This document shows positions 63,412 to 64,000 of a stretch of DNA of 64,000 nucleotides, piece after piece. Position 1 is the first letter of the stretch. Every line of letters starts with the position of its first letter. Both the position numbers and the translations under genes were made by a program. Below the pieces are notes generated by a model. It did no database searches. It worked only from the letters and a program-made list of their open reading frames with translations, and was not told the DNA's origin. The stretch spans positions 66,451 to 130,450 of the forward strand of contig NZ_JBBECH010000026.1 of assembly GCF_040881935.1 (NCBI RefSeq), written 5' to 3'. Source of the DNA: Saccharospirillum sp040881935 (GTDB taxonomy: Bacteria; Pseudomonadota; Gammaproteobacteria; Pseudomonadales; Natronospirillaceae).

Positions 63412-63967
63412 TGAGGAACGATACTCTGTAGTAAAGCATGGGTGACAGAGCAGCAAGGGCAGGGATACAGGCGGGCGAACACCGATAGAAATCGGTAACA
63501 CACAGGTCAGTGCAGGCGACAACGCCAGCACAGTGGATCGGTGTTTTCCATTAACAATGGGGAAACGGACAGAGTCTTAAGGGGATGCCTGCTCTATTTA
63601 GAAGCACTTGCGCGTTTGTGGTGAAGTGCTTTCTTCCATATGACCCCATCGTCATACGCTGTTTCAAACTGTACTTGCTGCCCAACCGATTCTTGAATTG
63701 CACGTAACGTCGGTGCAACAGGTTGGGGGGTCTGCCCTTGCCGCCTGTGTGGTCTCTGGGCGGTAGGATGATCAGAATCCCAGCAAATAACAGTGTAGCA
63801 GCAGACTCCGGGTTGAACAATCATAATGCGGGCAGGGTGTCTGGCACGACGGGGACGGGAAGCCTCCTTTCATGATTAGAGTGCTGATACACTAGTGCCT
63901 GTAGCAGTCTTATAATATAAAGAGCCGGGCGTCCATTACGACACCGGTATGTGCAAAGCAGGTCATT
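63412..63967 (-). promoter_or_regulatory. rne 5' leader and rne-rluC intergenic region
   Basis: 556 bases. On the rne side two hairpins are clear: ACCGAT-AGAA-ATCGGT at 63481-63496 and CCATT-AAC-AATGG at 63548-63560. A long, structured rne leader is how RNase E controls its own mRNA in E. coli, so the same is likely here. For rluC, TATAAT at 63911-63916 is a good -10 box, with no clear -35. Confidence 0.5.
63594..63824 (-). CDS. Possible 76-residue protein in the rne leader
   Basis: ATG 63824 to stop at 63594. The C-terminal 40 residues (LRAIQESVGQQVQFETAYDD and a basic WKKALHHKRASASK tail) look protein-like; the first 35 residues do not. No ribosome site precedes the ATG. It could be a small protein or simply an open stretch in the long leader. 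A second frame on the same strand overlaps it. Confidence 0.22.
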   Translation of the reverse strand: MIVQPGVCCYTVICWDSDHPTAQRPHRRQGQTPQPVAPTLRAIQESVGQQVQFETAYDDGVIWKKALHHKRASASK

Positions 63968-64000
63968 GTGGCAAACGTCGAATTGTACGAAGTAGAAGAA
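63968..64000 (+). CDS. rluC: 23S rRNA pseudouridine synthase C, 5' end only
   Basis: Eleven codons from GTG 63968 (MANVELYEVEE) before the window ends. RluC proteins start with a short tail and then VQ-x-IEV-x-EE before the S4-like domain, and rluC is the usual divergent neighbour of rne. The call rests on this position and the short match. Confidence 0.55.
   Translation, partial: MANVELYEVEE

Overview
This window is chromosomal DNA from a gammaproteobacterium. The gene orders are those of Pseudomonas and Oceanospirillales: uvrY/gacA-uvrC-pgsA followed by tRNA-Gly, -Cys and -Leu; tig-clpP-clpX-lon-hupB-ppiD; and comEC-exbB-exbD-lpxK-kdsB-phosphatase-murB, convergent with rne, which is divergent from rluC. 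The lipid A and KDO genes (lpxH, lpxK, kdsA, kdsB, kdsC), a Lol system, a 1605-residue NAD-glutamate dehydrogenase and Rmf fit this. A marine Oceanospirillales relative such as the Saccharospirillaceae is my best guess, made from gene order and protein feel only.

Layout. 1-8.9 kb: end of thrH, pabB, a DegV protein, a PIN-PhoH ATPase, a GacA-type regulator, uvrC, a 164-bp palindromic repeat, pgsA and three tRNA genes. 8.8-18.1 kb: an integrated element in the 3' end of tRNA-Leu(TAA), bounded by 59-bp direct repeats. 18.1-22 kb: an SOS-controlled sulA, a sulfite reductase operon, a 38-residue membrane peptide and a DUF2970 protein. 22-36.5 kb: gdhB, a broken DUF2835 gene, pyrD, rmf, four RNA-modification genes (rlmKL, rlmG, trmA, miaE), lpxH, ppiB and folD. 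36.6-46 kb: tRNA-Pro, -Arg and -His, then the protein folding and proteolysis block. 46-51 kb: kdsC, kdsA, a DinG-type helicase and agmatine deiminase. 51-64 kb: Lol permease and ATPase, DUF2062, comEC, exbBD, lpxK-kdsB-ptp-murB, rne and the start of rluC.

The most unusual region is the 9.2-kb element. All of its recognisable genes lie on the minus strand: a tyrosine integrase, an unknown 226-residue protein translationally coupled to it, an AlpA-like regulator, a small zinc-ribbon protein, an 815-residue primase/DUF3987 replication protein, two small unknown proteins, a terminase small subunit, an HK97-type major capsid protein, a small phage structural-type protein, and a membrane zinc-ribbon protein beyond a terminator. 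It has no large terminase, portal, head protease, tail or lysis gene. This is the gene set expected of a phage satellite that replicates itself and supplies its own DNA-recognition subunit and capsid protein while taking the rest of the virion from a helper. A promoter followed by a structured leader with an intrinsic-terminator-like hairpin sits directly before the capsid gene, which suggests that capsid expression is switched by attenuation or antitermination.

The rest is ordinary housekeeping. Points worth noting are tandem LexA boxes before sulA, a sigma-32-like promoter before lon, strong sigma-70 promoters before both tRNA clusters and hupB, and hairpins in the rne leader that fit RNase E autoregulation.
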